A stretch of 64,000 nt of DNA. Source: Bacteroides pyogenes. GTDB taxonomy: Bacteria > Bacteroidota > Bacteroidia > Bacteroidales > Bacteroidaceae. The position numbers and the translations under genes are program-made. Below, piece by piece: positions 63,878 through 64,000 of the stretch. The stretch spans positions 94,833 through 158,832 of the forward strand of contig NZ_JACIDI010000007.1 in assembly GCF_014196225.1 (NCBI RefSeq), in the 5' to 3' direction. Every line of letters begins with the position of its first letter. The stretch's first letter is position 1. Under the pieces are notes generated by a model that was not told where the DNA came from, did no database searches, and saw nothing but the letters and a program-made list of their open reading frames with translations.

Positions 63878-63899
63878 GTATATATACTCATGGGTGGTG
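63878..63899 (-). repeat. Solitary unit of the 22-bp repeat family, reverse orientation
   Basis: On the minus strand it reads CACCACCCATGAG followed by TATATATAC, exactly 22 bp and close to the end unit of the arrays at 9.6 and 38.8 kb. An adjacent ACTATATAGTC is a small palindrome. The remaining bases to the window end are unrecognised. Confidence 0.5.
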
Positions 63900-64000
63900 A
63901 CTATATAGTCGTCCCTTAAAAACTATATTTCAGCGTGAAGTTTGTAAAAGCGAACTTCACACTGATTTTTTTTATAAGCCACAAAAGAACTCTCATCGCT

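Overview
The window looks like a chromosome segment of a gut-type Bacteroides (order Bacteroidales). The evidence is three SusC/SusD loci, BACON-domain lipoproteins, an ECF-sigma/FecR pair, DUF4294 and HhH-barrel proteins, and promoters of the Bacteroidales form TTTG-N19-21-TAnnTTTG, seen at both tRNA genes, aroQ, the TPR lipoprotein gene and the toxin-antitoxin pair. The species cannot be fixed from the sequence alone.

Layout. 0.1-9.3 kb is mostly housekeeping: YitT-family membrane protein, leuS, an acyltransferase with a GrpB-family gene, tRNA-Pro(CGG), nadA, a TrmH-type methyltransferase and a DUF4294 protein. 9.3-11.0 kb holds repeats and a two-gene module with a DUF4065 (Panacea) antitoxin-like protein and an overlapping small partner. 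11.2-13.3 kb encodes a helix-hairpin-helix outer-membrane-type protein. 13.5-27.2 kb is a co-directional polysaccharide utilisation locus (PUL 1): SusC-SusD, SusC-SusD, two BACON lipoproteins and a GH16 endo-glycanase, closed by a strong terminator.

27.7-33.0 kb (minus strand) is a second SusC/SusD pair. Divergent from it, 33.5-38.3 kb encodes a NamZ exo-muramidase (GH171, formerly DUF1343), a sodium:solute symporter and an AmiE/YbbE-like serine hydrolase, which together resemble a peptidoglycan-fragment (MurNAc) salvage set. An IS110 transposase remnant, a nine-unit array of a 22-bp repeat and tRNA-Arg(CCT) follow. 39.6-49.4 kb is core metabolism and information processing: korAB, a K/E-rich secreted protein, a LolC/FtsX-type permease, rbfA, an O-methyltransferase, pyk, aroQ and xerD. 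49.9-51.7 kb is a TPR lipoprotein with a 27-bp perfect terminator stem.

51.9-60.8 kb is a third PUL: ECF sigma factor, FecR anti-sigma, SusC with an N-terminal STN domain, SusD and a serine-type sulfatase. This is the usual trans-envelope signalling layout, in which the loaded transporter signals through FecR to the sigma factor. The window ends with a thioredoxin-fold lipoprotein lacking its CxxC and a ComM/YifB AAA ATPase.

The least ordinary material is (i) the Panacea-type pair, (ii) the SusCD/NamZ/symporter/AmiE-like neighbourhood, (iii) a 22-bp repeat family at four intergenic sites, and (iv) several unrelated intergenic direct-repeat pairs with a similar spacing of about 65-73 bp. All assignments come from reading motifs and layout; no database search was run.
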